From contig VHDL01000005.1 in NCBI GenBank assembly GCA_016871415.1, forward strand, positions 1-40,000: a stretch of DNA of 40,000 nucleotides, in the 5' to 3' direction. Positions 1-9,062 of the stretch are shown here, piece by piece (within the stretch, counting starts at the first letter, position 1; each line of letters opens with the position of its first letter). The notes beneath the pieces are model-generated. The model was not told the origin of the DNA, made no database searches, and saw nothing but the letters and a program-made list of their open reading frames with translations. The DNA is from Verrucomicrobiota bacterium. Lineage in GTDB: Bacteria > Verrucomicrobiota > Verrucomicrobiia > Opitutales > UBA953. A program made the translations under genes and the position numbers.

Positions 1-3000
1 TCAGAGAAGGTCCCCGAGGTCACGCCCTTGACCGTCACCGAACCGTTGCCCGTAGCCGCCAGGATTACCGGGAAGCCCGCGGACGACCCTAACTGCGTGC
101 CTAAGTTGGTTGTAGCCCCGGTGCCGCTGCCAGTGAAGAGGATATCTCCGTCGACGGTCAGGTAGCTGCTGCTCGCGACGCCCGTGCGCCAACCGTGGAT
201 ATCCATGCCGGCGGCGATGGTGTTGCCGACCGCCTCGCCGTCGATGGTGATGTCGCCCGTCGTGCCGGCGTTCACGGTCACCCCTTCGAAGGCGGAGATT
301 CCGATCGTCAGGTTGACGACGTTCTGGGTGCTCCGGCCCCGCCAGACGACGTTGCCGCCACCGGAGAACATCCTGACATTGGCGTTGTGGCCGACGCCTG
401 AATTGTAAGAACCGATCATCAGGCCGGCCGGCGTGCTGGTGTAGTTCAGCGCGTAGCCGGTCGGGACGGTCGTGCCCTTCGCCGAAGTTTCGGTCGTGTT
501 GCCCCCGCCGAGGACGATCATGCCGCCCCCGGTGGTGTGCGTCGTCGCCGCCCGGTCCGCGGCAGTGCGGGAATCAAGCACGGAACTGTCGCTGATCAGG
601 ATGCCGCGGTTGCCCGAAGCCGCGGCGCCCGAGTTCGACCAGAAGACGATGTCGCCGCCGTTGGTCTGGATCGTCCGCGACGCGCTGAGCAGCACGTTCG
701 AGACCGCCTGGAAGACGATCGGCTGGTCGGCGCCGTTGCTGGTGACGTTGGCGGAGACGGTGACATCTCCGCCGAAGAGCCGGATGGGACCCGCGATGCT
801 GATCGCCGAGCCGATCGTGACGGCGGCGCTGTTGCCGGCTTTGCCGAGCGTGAGGCCGGTCAGCGTCGACGCGTACGTATAGGCCGTCGTCACCGCCGAA
901 GCGAATCCGGCCGAAGCGGGCTCGATCGTGACCGCGCCGACCCCGGCGAAACCGGAGGTGGCCGGCGGCACGTCGCGCCGGAACAGGATGCTGCCAGCGT
1001 CGACGTTGGTGACGCCGGAATAAGTCGCCGCTCCCGTCAGGGTCAGGATGTTCGTCCCGACCTGGGTGACCGCCCCCGCGCCGCTGATGTTGCCAGCGAA
1101 GGTCAGGGCGTCGGAACGATCGAAAGCCAGCACGCCCTGGGTGACCACGTTGCCGGCCAAGGAACCGGCGGTCCCGCCGGCTCCGACGCGCAGCGTGCCG
1201 GCCGTGACGGTCGTGCCGCCGGTGTGCGTCAGGGCGCCGGTGATGACCGTCGTGCCGGGACCGAGCTGCTCCACCGTGCCCGTGCCGGACACGTCGTTGG
1301 CGACGGCGTACGTGCTGGAGCGGTTGAAGACGAGCGCGGCGTTGTTGGTGATCGCCCCGGCGCCCAGCACGCCGGCGGCGCCGCCCGCGCCGACGCGCAA
1401 GGTGCCGCCGGAGATCGTCGTGGTGCCGGTCGAAGTGTTGGCGCCGGTGAAGGTGACGGTGCCGCCCGTGGCGTTGACGGTGAGGGCGCCGGCGCCGGAA
1501 ATCGTGCCGCTGAGCGACGTGCTGAGCGCCGAAAGGACGAGGGACCCCGCGCCCGTCGAGGTGAAGGTGTGTAGCGTGCGACCGACCGCTCCGGCGGTGC
1601 CGGTCGAAACCGTGCCGCTGGTGCCCGCCGAGGGACCGAGGTAGCTGACGATGAGGACGCCCGAACCGCCGTTGCCGCCGATGGTGACCGCGTTGCTGAC
1701 CGCGCCGTTGCCGCCGCCGCCGCCGCCGGTGTTGGCCACGCCGTCGGGAGCCCGGGCTCCCTGCAGGTTGACGGCTCCGTTGCCGCCGCCCCCGAGTCCG
1801 CCGAAACCAGCGGCCGCGAGGTTAGCCGTATGCACGCCGCCGCCCCCGCCGCCGCCGTAGTATGCGTCCGTACCGGTGATGGCGGAAACCAGACCGATGC
1901 CGCCGTTGCCGGCCTGGGTCGTCGAGGCGGTGCCGCCGACGCCGCCGGCGCCGCCGCCGCCGCCCGCGACGTAGCCGTACGTCGAGACGCCGTCGCCGAT
2001 GCCGCCGGCGAAACCTTGGCCGGTAGTGCCGGCCGCCGCCGTGAGGTTGGCGCCCTGACCGCCGCCGCTACCCCCGGCCGTGGCGGCGATCGTGTTCCAA
2101 TTACCGCCGGCGCCGCCGCCGAAGGCGGTCAGCCCGAAAGCGGTGGTGTTGCCGCCGGCCGTCGCCGCGGTGCGGACACTGACATTGATGTTGGTCGAAC
2201 CGGTGCCGCCGGCGCCGACGGAAACCGCGGACGTCGTGGCCGTCAGCGCGGTGGTGCCGGTCAGGACGCCGCCGCCGCCCCCGCCGCCGCCGACATGGGC
2301 GCCGCCGCCCCCGCCGCCGCCGACCAGGAGATAATCGACCGAGGTGTCGAACACGAAAGTCGTGGCGCCGGTCAGGGTGATGTCGTTCGCCAACGTGGCG
2401 AGGGCGCGACCGAACCGCACCGTGGCCCCGCCGACGCTCAGCGTCCCCGTGCCCAGCGAGCTCGCATGATAGACGCCGAGCGTGCCGGCGGTGAGCGTCG
2501 TGCCGCCCGTGAAGGTGCTCGCGCCCGTGAGCGAAAGGACGCCGGCCCCGGCCTTGGAAAAGGCGCCGTCGCCGGCGATCGCGCCGGTGAAGACCGAAGT
2601 GCCGGACTGGGTCAGCGCGAAGGTGGCGCCGGAGGGTACCGTGATCGTGCCGCCGCCGGCCAGACCCGCCGCCGAGACGGTGACGCCTCCGGCGCCGTTG
2701 AACAGCGCGGACGACACCTCGACGTTCGCGGAGGAAGTCAGCGAGACCGCGCCGCCGGAGCGGAGGCCGACGACCGAGCCGACGGTGCCGACCGTCAAGG
2801 CGTCGGCATCGCGGAAACTCACGGCGCCGACCGGCTGCGCGAGGGTGCCGCCGGCGAGGGTCGTGATGTTGTTGGCGGCGTTCGTGAAGGTGTGCGCGCC
2901 GGCGCCTTGCAGGACGAGGGAGGAGGCGGTCAGCGCCCCCGCGGTACCAGTCGCGGAGGTGCCCGCGGTGACCGTGAGGACGTTCGTGCCCACGCTGGCG

Positions 3001-6000
3001 GCGCCCGAGAAGGAGACGACGCCGCCGGTGACGGCGGTGTTGCCGAGCGCCTTCTTCTGACCGAGGGCCGCGGAGAAGGTCACCGCGCCCGCGCCCGCGT
3101 CGACCGTCAGCGGAGCCGACGCGAGCAGGGTCTCACGGACATAGCGGTTCGGGGTGGTCGACGTGGACGAAAGGTCGTTCCAGACTCCGCTCACCCCGAC
3201 GAACTGAAGCATCGGCTCGCTGGCGGAGTCGGTGTTGGTTCCGCCCGAGTTGTTCGGCTCGTTGGTGTTCCAGTTCGTGTAGGCCCCGGAGATGGCGGTA
3301 CCTTGGGGCACATTAGCCGCGTAGGTGTAATTCTGGGTGAAGAACCTGAGGCCGTTGCCGGAGTCCAGCAGGCCTTCGGGGCCGGTCACCCAACGCCAGG
3401 CCTGGTTGGTGCCGATGCCGACCACGCGGCGGCCGCCCAGCCAGGCGGTGTCATAGTTCGCCGCCCGGATGGCGATCATGTTCTCGAGGCGCGAGGTGAT
3501 CGTGGCGAGATAAGTGGAACCGACCGCGCCTTGGGTGCCGGAGGCGGCGTTCGTCCGCGCGGTGTCCCAGGTGACGTTCGTGACGACGGAAGCATACGTG
3601 TTGCCCGCGTCGACCGCGCCCGCGAAGAGAGCCGAGCCGCCGCCGGTCAGCACGCTCAGGCCGCTGGCGTTGCCGATGAGCAGCTCACCCTGCGCCTCGA
3701 AGGCGCCGCCGCCGGTGTTGAACGTGGTGAGCGAGGCACCGGTGACGTAGACGTCGCCGCCCACCAGGGTGCTGACGCCGTTGACGGTGGCGGACACGCC
3801 GGAGCCGAACTTCAGGTAACCGCCGTTGGTGGCGAGGCTGCCGTTGACCTGGATGAAGCCCACCCCGTCGCGGGAGACGGCCGAGCCGTTGTTCTCGTAG
3901 TCGGCCTCGAACTTGAGATCGACCTTCCCTGCCGCCGGAATGAAGGCGCCGCCGAGGAAGATGTCGCGGTGCGCCCGCAGGTCGACGGTGATGTCGCCGC
4001 CGGCGGCCTTCGTGATGCCTTGGTTGAGGTCGATGACGAAGGAAGAGCCGGCGGCGCCGCGCGTCTCGAGGACCAGGCTCCGTGAGTCCAACGCGAGCGG
4101 CGTGCTCCAGGTCTGGCTGCCGCCGGTGAGCACGGAGCGCGAACCGGCGCCCGTGCCGAAAGAGGTCCCCGCCGCCTCGACGAGCAGCGCGCCGATCGGC
4201 GTCGTCGCGCCGACGTTGCCGCCGAAGGTGACGGTGCCCGTGCCGGCGTAGACGGTGAGCGCCTGGGCGCCGTTGACGGTCGAATTGAAGATGACGTTGC
4301 CCGGCGTGGCCGAAGCGACGAGCCGTCCGGTGATGGCGATGAAGCCGTTGTGACCGGCGGCAGGGGTGGCCCCGGCGGCGTTCGGCGAAGGGGCGGCATA
4401 GGTCGTCGTGGAAGCGCCGGTGACCGTGACGCCCGAGGCGCCGCTGGTGCCGGCGAAGCCGCCGCGACCGGACGTCTCCGTGGAAGCGTTGACGCCCACG
4501 CCGCCCTGTCCGCCGAGGATACCGCCGCCGCCGCCGCCCGAACCGCCGCCGTCAGGAAGCGGATTACCTCCGAAACCACCGGTGCCGCCGGCATTGCCCG
4601 AAGCGACCTGGGAAGTGGCGCCCTGCCCCGCCGTGCCGGGATTACCGGCGACATTGTTCGCGCCCGCGCCGCCGCCGCCGCCGCCGCCGACGAGCGTACC
4701 GCCGAGAATCGCGACGACCGAAGCCGCGCCGCCGCCGCCGCCGCCGCCGGAGGAGCCGGCAGAACCCGCGGCGCCACCGGCGCCACCCTGATAACCGGCG
4801 CGACCCGTGCCGCCGGCACCGCCGCCGCTGTTGGAAGCCTGGTTCGCGCCGCCGCCGCCACCCGTACCCGCCTGGATGACGGCATCCGTGGCACCGGAAA
4901 GCGCGACGGTCGCGGTGTAGTCGCCGGAAGCGCCGCCGGCCAAGCCGACCAAGGTGTCGGTACCGCCTTGGCCGCCGGTGCCGCCGACGACACGGAACAT
5001 CACGGAAGATCCACCGAAGCGGGCGGTCAACTCACCCTGCGACGCCAGCCACTGATAGTTCGAGACGTCCCAGCCATACGAACTCAGCGTGACGGCGGAA
5101 GTGAGGTTGACCGCTCCGTTGTAGGTCTGATCACCGCCGGTGGTGACGTTGGCCCCGAGGTTGATGAGGTTGCCGGCGTTGAGCGTGAGCGCGCCGGCCA
5201 TCCGGACCACGGCGCTCACGTTGATGTTGTTGTCGGCGGTCAGCGTCAGGCTGTTCGGGCTGAGCGACTCGATCACCGAACTGATCGTGATGTCGCCGGC
5301 GCCGGCCGAGTAGGTGGGCGAGACGCCGGAGGCGGAACCGCTGCCGGCGGTGCTGATCGAGACATTGCTCGTGAGCAGGCCGGCGCGCAGCTGGGCGGGG
5401 GTCAGGTTGCCGCCCGAGTCGGCGATGGTGATGTTGACCGGGTCGAGCAGCCAGTCGCCGGTGCGGCCCGCGGGCGCGCGGGTGTCGACGCTGAGCGACG
5501 GGACGTCCAGGACGCGGCCGGAAGTCTCGACGCGTCCGCCGTCGCCGCCGAGTCGACCGCCGCGGGCCAGGATGCGACCGGCGGCCTGCGTGAGGGAGGC
5601 GGCGTCGCGGACGTCGGACCAGAGCACGACTTCGCCGCCGGCGCCGAGGCGGCGCGCGGAAGCGTCGATGAGCGCGGTCGCGTCCATGGTGACGAGGCGC
5701 GATTGCGGCAGCGTGCCGCCGCCCTGCCACTCCCCGCCGACGCGGACGCGGCCGCCGCCGAGCTCGCCCTCGGCGAGCAACGAAGAGGAGTCGAGGAGCG
5801 CGATGGTCGGCGCGACGACGGTGATGTCGCCGCCCTTCCCCGCCGCGGCGGAAGCGTCGACCAGGCCGCCCTGCTCCACCGTGTCGGAAGCGCCGAGGTA
5901 GATCCGGCCGCCGTCCTGCGCGATGCCGGTGGCGGCGATCTCGCCGGTGTTACGGATGACGCCCGCGGCGAGGGCGTTGTGCGCCTGCGCGGAGACGATC

Positions 6001-6734
6001 ACCTGCCCGCCGGGCGCGGCGACGATGCGGCGGTTCTCCACGAGCGCGCGCACGGTGGCGGGTTCGACGAGGAGGCCGGTGACGCCGGCGGCGGGATCGA
6101 AGTTGAAGCTGACGGCCTCGCCCGCGGCGAGCACGACCGTGCCCGCCTGCGCGAGGATGACGCCGGCGTTGCGGACTTCCGGCGCGAGAAGGGCGACGTA
6201 ACCGCCGAGCGCGCTGCGGATCGTGCCTTCGTTCACGACGGAGCCGGTGGCGCCGTCGCGGCTGAAGTTCAGGCGACCGGCGAGGAAGTCGGCGTCGCGG
6301 ATCGACAACGTCGAGGCGACGAACGAGCCGACGTCGACGCTCGAGCTCGGACCGAAGTAGACGCCCTGCGGATTGACGAGGAAGACCTGGCCGTTGGCCT
6401 CGACGCGGCCGAAGATGCGGCTGGCGTCCGTCCCGACGACGCGGTTGAGGATCGCGGACGACGCCGAAGGCTGGTCGAAGCGCACGGTCGCGTCCCGCCC
6501 GACGTCGAAGGCCTGCCAGTTGACGATGGCGCGGTCGGAGCCCTGCGTGACCTGGAGCGTCGGAGAGCCCGGCGCTCCCGTCGTCGCCATCGACACCTGG
6601 CCGGCCGCCACCTGTCCGCCGCTCGGGAGCGCGTTCGTCGCCGGCGCCGTCTGCGCGAACGCCGACGGCACGAGGAACGCGGCCGTGAGGAGCACGGCGC
6701 GGGACAGCGGGAAGCGGCGGCGCGGCGTCTTCAA
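1..6734 (-). CDS. TpsA: giant filamentous-haemagglutinin-like exoprotein (3' end outside window)
   Basis: This frame is open from a TTG at 6734 to the window edge, giving about 2244 residues with no stop in the stretches I translated. The N-terminus (MKTPRRRF, hydrophobic stretch, PSAFA|Q) is a signal peptide of about 27 residues. Residues about 35-290 form a haemagglutination/TPS secretion domain, with the features NWQAFDVG, SSAILNRVVG, GRVEANGQVFLVNPQGVYFG and FVASTL. FHA-type repeats follow, including a WLLDPVNITI motif near residue 430. Next come a glycine-rich domain (about 580-800), autotransporter-type beta repeats, a C-type-lectin-like domain (about 1070-1205), more repeats, a second glycine-rich domain (about 1455-1700), and repeats to the edge. 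It starts 2 bp after the tpsB stop, and that partner presumably exports it across the outer membrane as a surface adhesin. The TTG is inferred: no ATG or GTG lies nearby in frame and the signal peptide begins there. The ligand is unknown. Confidence 0.9.
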   Translation of the reverse strand, partial: MKTPRRRFPLSRAVLLTAAFLVPSAFAQTAPATNALPSGGQVAAGQVSMATTGAPGSPTLQVTQGSDRAIVNWQAFDVGRDATVRFDQPSASSAILNRVVGTDASRIFGRVEANGQVFLVNPQGVYFGPSSSVDVGSFVASTLSIRDADFLAGRLNFSRDGATGSVVNEGTIRSALGGYVALLAPEVRNAGVILAQAGTVVLAAGEAVSFNFDPAAGVTGLLVEPATVRALVENRRIVAAPGGQVIVSAQAHNALAAGVIRNTGEIAATGIAQDGGRIYLGASDTVEQGGLVDASAAAGKGGDITVVAPTIALLDSSSLLAEGELGGGRVRVGGEWQGGGTLPQSRLVTMDATALIDASARRLGAGGEVVLWSDVRDAASLTQAAGRILARGGRLGGDGGRVETSGRVLDVPSLSVDTRAPAGRTGDWLLDPVNITIADSGGNLTPAQLRAGLLTSNVSISTAGSGSASGVSPTYSAGAGDITISSVIESLSPNSLTLTADNNINVSAVVRMAGALTLNAGNLINLGANVTTGGDQTYNGAVNLTSAVTLSSYGWDVSNYQWLASQGELTARFGGSSVMFRVVGGTGGQGGTDTLVGLAGGASGDYTATVALSGATDAVIQAGTGGGGGANQASNSGGGAGGTGRAGYQGGAGGAAGSAGSSGGGGGGGAASVVAILGGTLVGGGGGGGAGANNVAGNPGTAGQGATSQVASGNAGGTGGFGGNPLPDGGGSGGGGGGILGGQGGVGVNASTETSGRGGFAGTSGASGVTVTGASTTTYAAPSPNAAGATPAAGHNGFIAITGRLVASATPGNVIFNSTVNGAQALTVYAGTGTVTFGGNVGATTPIGALLVEAAGTSFGTGAGSRSVLTGGSQTWSTPLALDSRSLVLETRGAAGSSFVIDLNQGITKAAGGDITVDLRAHRDIFLGGAFIPAAGKVDLKFEADYENNGSAVSRDGVGFIQVNGSLATNGGYLKFGSGVSATVNGVSTLVGGDVYVTGASLTTFNTGGGAFEAQGELLIGNASGLSVLTGGGSALFAGAVDAGNTYASVVTNVTWDTARTNAASGTQGAVGSTYLATITSRLENMIAIRAANYDTAWLGGRRVVGIGTNQAWRWVTGPEGLLDSGNGLRFFTQNYTYAANVPQGTAISGAYTNWNTNEPNNSGGTNTDSASEPMLQFVGVSGVWNDLSSTSTTPNRYVRETLLASAPLTVDAGAGAVTFSAALGQKKALGNTAVTGGVVSFSGAASVGTNVLTVTAGTSATGTAGALTASSLVLQGAGAHTFTNAANNITTLAGGTLAQPVGAVSFRDADALTVGTVGSVVGLRSGGAVSLTSSANVEVSSALFNGAGGVTVSAAGLAGGGTITVPSGATFALTQSGTSVFTGAIAGDGAFSKAGAGVLSLTGASTFTGGTTLTAGTLGVYHASSLGTGTLSVGGATVRFGRALATLANDITLTGATTFVFDTSVDYLLVGGGGGGGAHVGGGGGGGGVLTGTTALTATTSAVSVGAGGTGSTNINVSVRTAATAGGNTTAFGLTAFGGGAGGNWNTIAATAGGSGGGQGANLTAAAGTTGQGFAGGIGDGVSTYGYVAGGGGGAGGVGGTASTTQAGNGGIGLVSAITGTDAYYGGGGGGGVHTANLAAAGFGGLGGGGNGAVNLQGARAPDGVANTGGGGGGNGAVSNAVTIGGNGGSGVLIVSYLGPSAGTSGTVSTGTAGAVGRTLHTFTSTGAGSLVLSALSTSLSGTISGAGALTVNATGGTVTFTGANTSTGTTTISGGTLRVGAGGAAGVLGAGAITNNAALVFNRSSTYAVANDVSGTGTVEQLGPGTTVITGALTHTGGTTVTAGTLRVGAGGTAGSLAGNVVTQGVLAFDRSDALTFAGNISGAGAVTQVGTNILTLTGAATYSGVTNVDAGSILFRRDVPPATSGFAGVGAVTIEPASAGFASAVTTAYTYASTLTGLTLGKAGNSAAVTIGSAISIAGPIRLFGGDVTVSANVTSNGADQPIVFQAVSNVLLSASRTIQTNGGDIVFWSNSGAAASGNRGILISDSSVLDSRTAADRAATTHTTGGGMIVLGGGNTTETSAKGTTVPTGYALNYTSTPAGLMIGSYNSGVGHNANVRMFSGGGNVVWRGRSTQNVVNLTIGISAFEGVTVNAGTTGDITIDGEAVGNTIAAGMDIHGWRTGVASSSYLTVDGDILFTGSGTGATTNLGTQLGSSAGFPVILAATGNGSVTVKGVTSGTFS
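1641..2360 (-). repeat. Glycine-rich domain 2 of TpsA, ending GGSGVLIVSY
   Basis: The translated segment starts with FDTSVDYLLVGGGGGGG and then has repeated GGGGGG blocks, a YGGGGGGG block and an ANTGGGGGG block. It closes with GGNGGSGVLIVSYL. This order (DYLVVGGGGGG at the start, GGSGIVIVRY-like at the end) is the signature of a widespread glycine-rich domain of surface and phage proteins. The underlying DNA is long runs of ccgccg. It is more canonical than the first glycine-rich domain. Confidence 0.8.
3130..3520 (-). other. C-type-lectin-like domain inside TpsA
   Basis: Within the TpsA frame, about 130 residues carry the ordered landmarks of a C-type lectin fold. These are YLATITSRLEN, then AWLGGRR (the WIGL-type core motif), WRWVTGPEG, YTNWNTNEPNN (the EPN sugar-specificity motif with its NW lead-in) and VGVSGVWNDLSS (the WND calcium-site motif). 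EPN is the mannose-type variant in animal lectins. No cysteines are visible, as is common for bacterial members. Calcium-dependent glycan binding is therefore plausible but inferred. The domain lies between beta-repeat stretches and would be displayed on the secreted filament. Confidence 0.85.
4340..4990 (-). repeat. Glycine-rich domain 1 of TpsA, GCC/GGC-repetitive DNA
   Basis: The region codes for runs such as GGGGGGG separated by short hydrophobic segments (AASVVAILGG, GGTLVGGGG). It opens with SVMFRVVGGTGG and closes near GHNGFIAITG. The layout (beta strand, glycine sheet, closing strand G-x-I-x-I) resembles the glycine-rich domains of secreted bacterial proteins. At the DNA level it is dense in CCG/GCC trinucleotides, so slippage changing glycine-run length is possible. 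Confidence 0.75.
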
Positions 6735-6736
6735 GC

Positions 6737-8494
6737 TCAGTAGTTGAGGCTCACCGTCAGCCAGAGGCGGTCGTGCCGGAGCGTGCCGTCCTGGTCGGAG
6801 CCCTCCGGCTTGGGGTTAGGGTTGTCGCCGAGGCGGCGCGACCACGTGGCGCGCCAGACCGTGTCGGCGGGGCCGGCCCAGCTGAGCCCGAGCCCGGCGC
6901 CTTCGTAGGAGAGATAGTTAACGGCCGCCGCGCCGTTGATGGCGTTGTCGGCGTTGACGCGCATGCGGGCGTGGTCGACGAAGGCGATCGCCTGCCAGCG
7001 CGTGGCGAACTGCCAGCGGGTCTCGAGCGCGGCGACATAGCCTTCGTCGCCCGAGCCTTCGTTGACCGGATAGGCGCGCACGCCGCCGACGCCGCCCGCG
7101 AAAAGCTTCTCGGCGGAATCGAGGTTCTTCGAGGCGAGCTGTCCGTTGAACGAGGCGGCGAGCACGAGGCCTTCGGCGAGGTTCTGCGAGCGCGCCAGCG
7201 TGAGGCGCAGTTTCTGGAAGCGTCCTTCGGCCTTGGTCGTCGAGGCCACGCTCGCCTGGTTCGGGGAGCCGCCGAGGTCGAGCTCGCCCGCGGTCCACTG
7301 CAGGTTCGCGGAGGTGACGCCGCCGCCGAGGAAACCGTCGTACACGTTGGCGTTGAAGCCGGCCGCGACCGAGCGGATCGCGTAATCGCTCACGGGCACG
7401 TCGGCCGCGGTGTTGCGGAAGGCCTTCGACTCCAGCCCCGCGGTGAAGTTGACGTTGAAGACGCGACTGCGCGCGAGCGGACGCAGGTAATCGGCGGTCC
7501 ACGTCGTGGACCGGCCGGCGAGGCGCGCGGCGACGAAGTCGGCCGACACGAGCTCGTAGTCCATGCGGCCGACGCCGAAGGTGAGGCGCGAGCCTTCGTA
7601 GCCGACCGGCAGGCCGAAGCCGAGGCGGCCGTAGCGGGCGCCTTCCGACTTGAGCAGGTCGGCGGAGAACTGCTCGCCCAGGCCCTGCGGCGAGGCGAGC
7701 GCCACGCTGGCGAGGGCGCGCGGCGCGCCGGTCGAACGGGGGCCGGCGTTGTCGGCGCTCACCGAGCCGGACCCGAGCGGCGTCTTGCGCGAAAGCAGCA
7801 CCAGGTCGCTGCGGCCTTCCTCCGTCCCGGCGGCCAGACCGCCCGTGACGAAGGCGCCCGGCAGGTCGCCGGCGAGGAGCAGGCCACGGTCGAGCAGACG
7901 CATGTCCGTCGGCGCGCCGGGGATCATCGCATGCGTGATGATCTGCTTGAGCAGTTCGGGCGAAATCCGGCCGTCGGAGACCGGGTCCAAAATCACGCCG
8001 CCGAAGCGCGACTCGAGCACGCGCAGGAGCACGACACCGTCCTTCACTTCCTGCTTCGGGACCGAGACCGTGGCGACATAACCTTGGCGGCGGTAATGGA
8101 GCGAAATCTCGGCGGCGGCGTTGCGCAGATCTTCGAACGTCAGCGGCCGGCCGACGTAGCCGGCGAGAAGGGGGGCGAGCTGCTCGGAGGGGATCAGCAG
8201 GTTGCCCGTGAACGTGAAAGTCTTGACCGTCATCGTCGGCCCCTTGGGCTCCAGAATCTCCACCTTGGGCGGGGGGGCCGGGGGACCGACGTCGGGGAGT
8301 TTGGGGGCCGGGAAGCTGCGCTGGATCTGGTTGAGCAGGCTACCCGCGTCGGGGGCGGTCTGACCCTGCAATTCCCCCCAAGAACTGGCCAAAAGTATAC
8401 CCAGTAAAAGACCCCAACCGCTGATAGGTGGAGAATATGCCGAACACTTACACATAACACACGACATGTGGGCCACCAAGGAAATTAAGACCAT
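6737..8494 (-). CDS. TpsB: two-partner secretion outer-membrane transporter (ShlB/FhaC family)
   Basis: A 585-residue protein of the Omp85-related TpsB family, which exports TpsA proteins through the outer membrane using POTRA domains and a 16-strand barrel. A hydrophobic stretch at about 25-45 is the likely signal peptide. A proline-rich linker (PAPPPKVEI) follows, as is usual before POTRA1. A POTRA domain occupies about 85-165 (TFTGNLLIPSEQLAPLLAGY, FEDLRNAAAEISLHYRRQGY). The barrel ends in an aromatic residue (LTVSLNY) and holds the family motif VRAYPVNEGSGDEGY, corresponding to the VRGY loop-6 motif. The stop is 2 bp from the tpsA start, so the pair is one transcript. The ATG at 8494 has AAGG only one base upstream. 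An ATG at 8467, preceded by GGTGG, is an alternative that gives a shorter n-region. Confidence 0.9.
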   Translation of the reverse strand: MVLISLVAHMSCVMCKCSAYSPPISGWGLLLGILLASSWGELQGQTAPDAGSLLNQIQRSFPAPKLPDVGPPAPPPKVEILEPKGPTMTVKTFTFTGNLLIPSEQLAPLLAGYVGRPLTFEDLRNAAAEISLHYRRQGYVATVSVPKQEVKDGVVLLRVLESRFGGVILDPVSDGRISPELLKQIITHAMIPGAPTDMRLLDRGLLLAGDLPGAFVTGGLAAGTEEGRSDLVLLSRKTPLGSGSVSADNAGPRSTGAPRALASVALASPQGLGEQFSADLLKSEGARYGRLGFGLPVGYEGSRLTFGVGRMDYELVSADFVAARLAGRSTTWTADYLRPLARSRVFNVNFTAGLESKAFRNTAADVPVSDYAIRSVAAGFNANVYDGFLGGGVTSANLQWTAGELDLGGSPNQASVASTTKAEGRFQKLRLTLARSQNLAEGLVLAASFNGQLASKNLDSAEKLFAGGVGGVRAYPVNEGSGDEGYVAALETRWQFATRWQAIAFVDHARMRVNADNAINGAAAVNYLSYEGAGLGLSWAGPADTVWRATWSRRLGDNPNPKPEGSDQDGTLRHDRLWLTVSLNY

Positions 8495-8601
8495 GCCTTA
8501 TTTGCAACACTTTGCGACTCCCTCGACACACCCCACAAGCTGACCTAATGTGAAAGATGAAGGGTTGAATTTTGATTAAAACAGGCGTATATTTTCACTT
8601 T

Positions 8602-8622
8602 AAGGAGTTAACATAACTCTTT
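8602..8622. promoter_or_regulatory. Inverted repeat upstream of tpsB
   Basis: GAGTTA, spacer ACA, TAACTC is a perfect 6-bp dyad. It extends to about 9 bp if one G-T pair is allowed. It lies about 110 bp upstream of the tpsB start in the AT-rich half of the intergenic region. It could be an operator or a weak terminator-like hairpin. No upstream plus-strand gene needs terminating, which favours an operator, but this is a guess. Confidence 0.35.
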
Positions 8623-8745
8623 TAGTTCAAATGCCGGCTCGGCCCGGCCCTATTTTTGGGACGTGATTGCCATCGCATTCGCTCGTCTCGAGGCAGGGAC
8701 GTATCTCCGAGCCGTCTGTTCGCCAAAAGCTTGCGTCTCGATCGG

Positions 8746-8907
8746 GATAACGGCGGGCTGGGAGAGCCCGCCCCACCCAAGGCAGCAGCATCCTCTCCGG
8801 TTTCCGGTCTCCTTTTGAGCTTGGCCCACTCCCCGCGCCCACGCGCCCCCTATGTAGTGACGCGGTCCCGACCCTACCCAGATAACGGCGGTTGCGATGA
8901 CGTCGCA
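8746..8907. repeat. Two hairpins each preceded by GATAACGGCGG (possible REP-like elements)
   Basis: The 11-mer GATAACGGCGG occurs at 8746-8756 and again at 8881-8891. In the first copy it runs into a perfect 8-bp stem (GGCGGGCT at 8752-8759, AGCCCGCC at 8765-8772, loop GGGAG). The second copy is followed by a 5-bp stem (TGCGA at 8893-8897, TCGCA at 8903-8907, loop TGACG). The arrangement resembles dispersed extragenic palindromes. Whether the family is dispersed in this genome cannot be seen from one window. Confidence 0.45.
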
Positions 8908-9062
8908 TCCCTACCCTACCTACAAAGGCATCCCGCCAGCCCCCGATTCAACGAGAACTACTGTCCTCCCCACCGCACCCCCTAATAGGAGGCCTTTTTC
9001 CCGCCTTTCACCTTGCTGACTTCCGGGGGTTGTCCTTCTTCCAAAAGACCTTTTTCACGCAG

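Larger units (their letters stand above)
8495..9062. other. Divergent intergenic region, no gene seen
   Basis: The region separates the tpsBA pair (minus) from nuoGHI (plus). Positions 8495-8640 are AT-rich and must hold the tpsB promoter. No convincing -35/-10 pair stands out. An inverted repeat (GAGTTA at 8605-8610 and TAACTC at 8614-8619, followed by TTTT) lies there. Positions 8640-9000 are GC-rich, with two hairpins that each follow the same 11-mer (listed separately). The short open frames in this part show no recognisable protein. Confidence 0.7.

Noticed and set aside
1650-2340. CRISPR-like regular repeats in the ccg-rich tracts
   Set aside because: The periodicity is trinucleotide glycine coding, with no constant repeat/spacer alternation.
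1830-4085. Long plus-strand open frame of 751 codons opposite TpsA
   Set aside because: Its product is Arg/Gly/Ala-rich without any domain. The opposite strand encodes recognisable TPS, lectin and repeat domains, so this is an antisense artefact of GC-rich DNA. The same applies to the 797-codon frame at 4350-6743.
8627-8985. Short open frames between tpsB and nuoG on both strands
   Set aside because: They overlap hairpin repeats, show no domain or good start, and look like chance frames in GC-rich spacer DNA.
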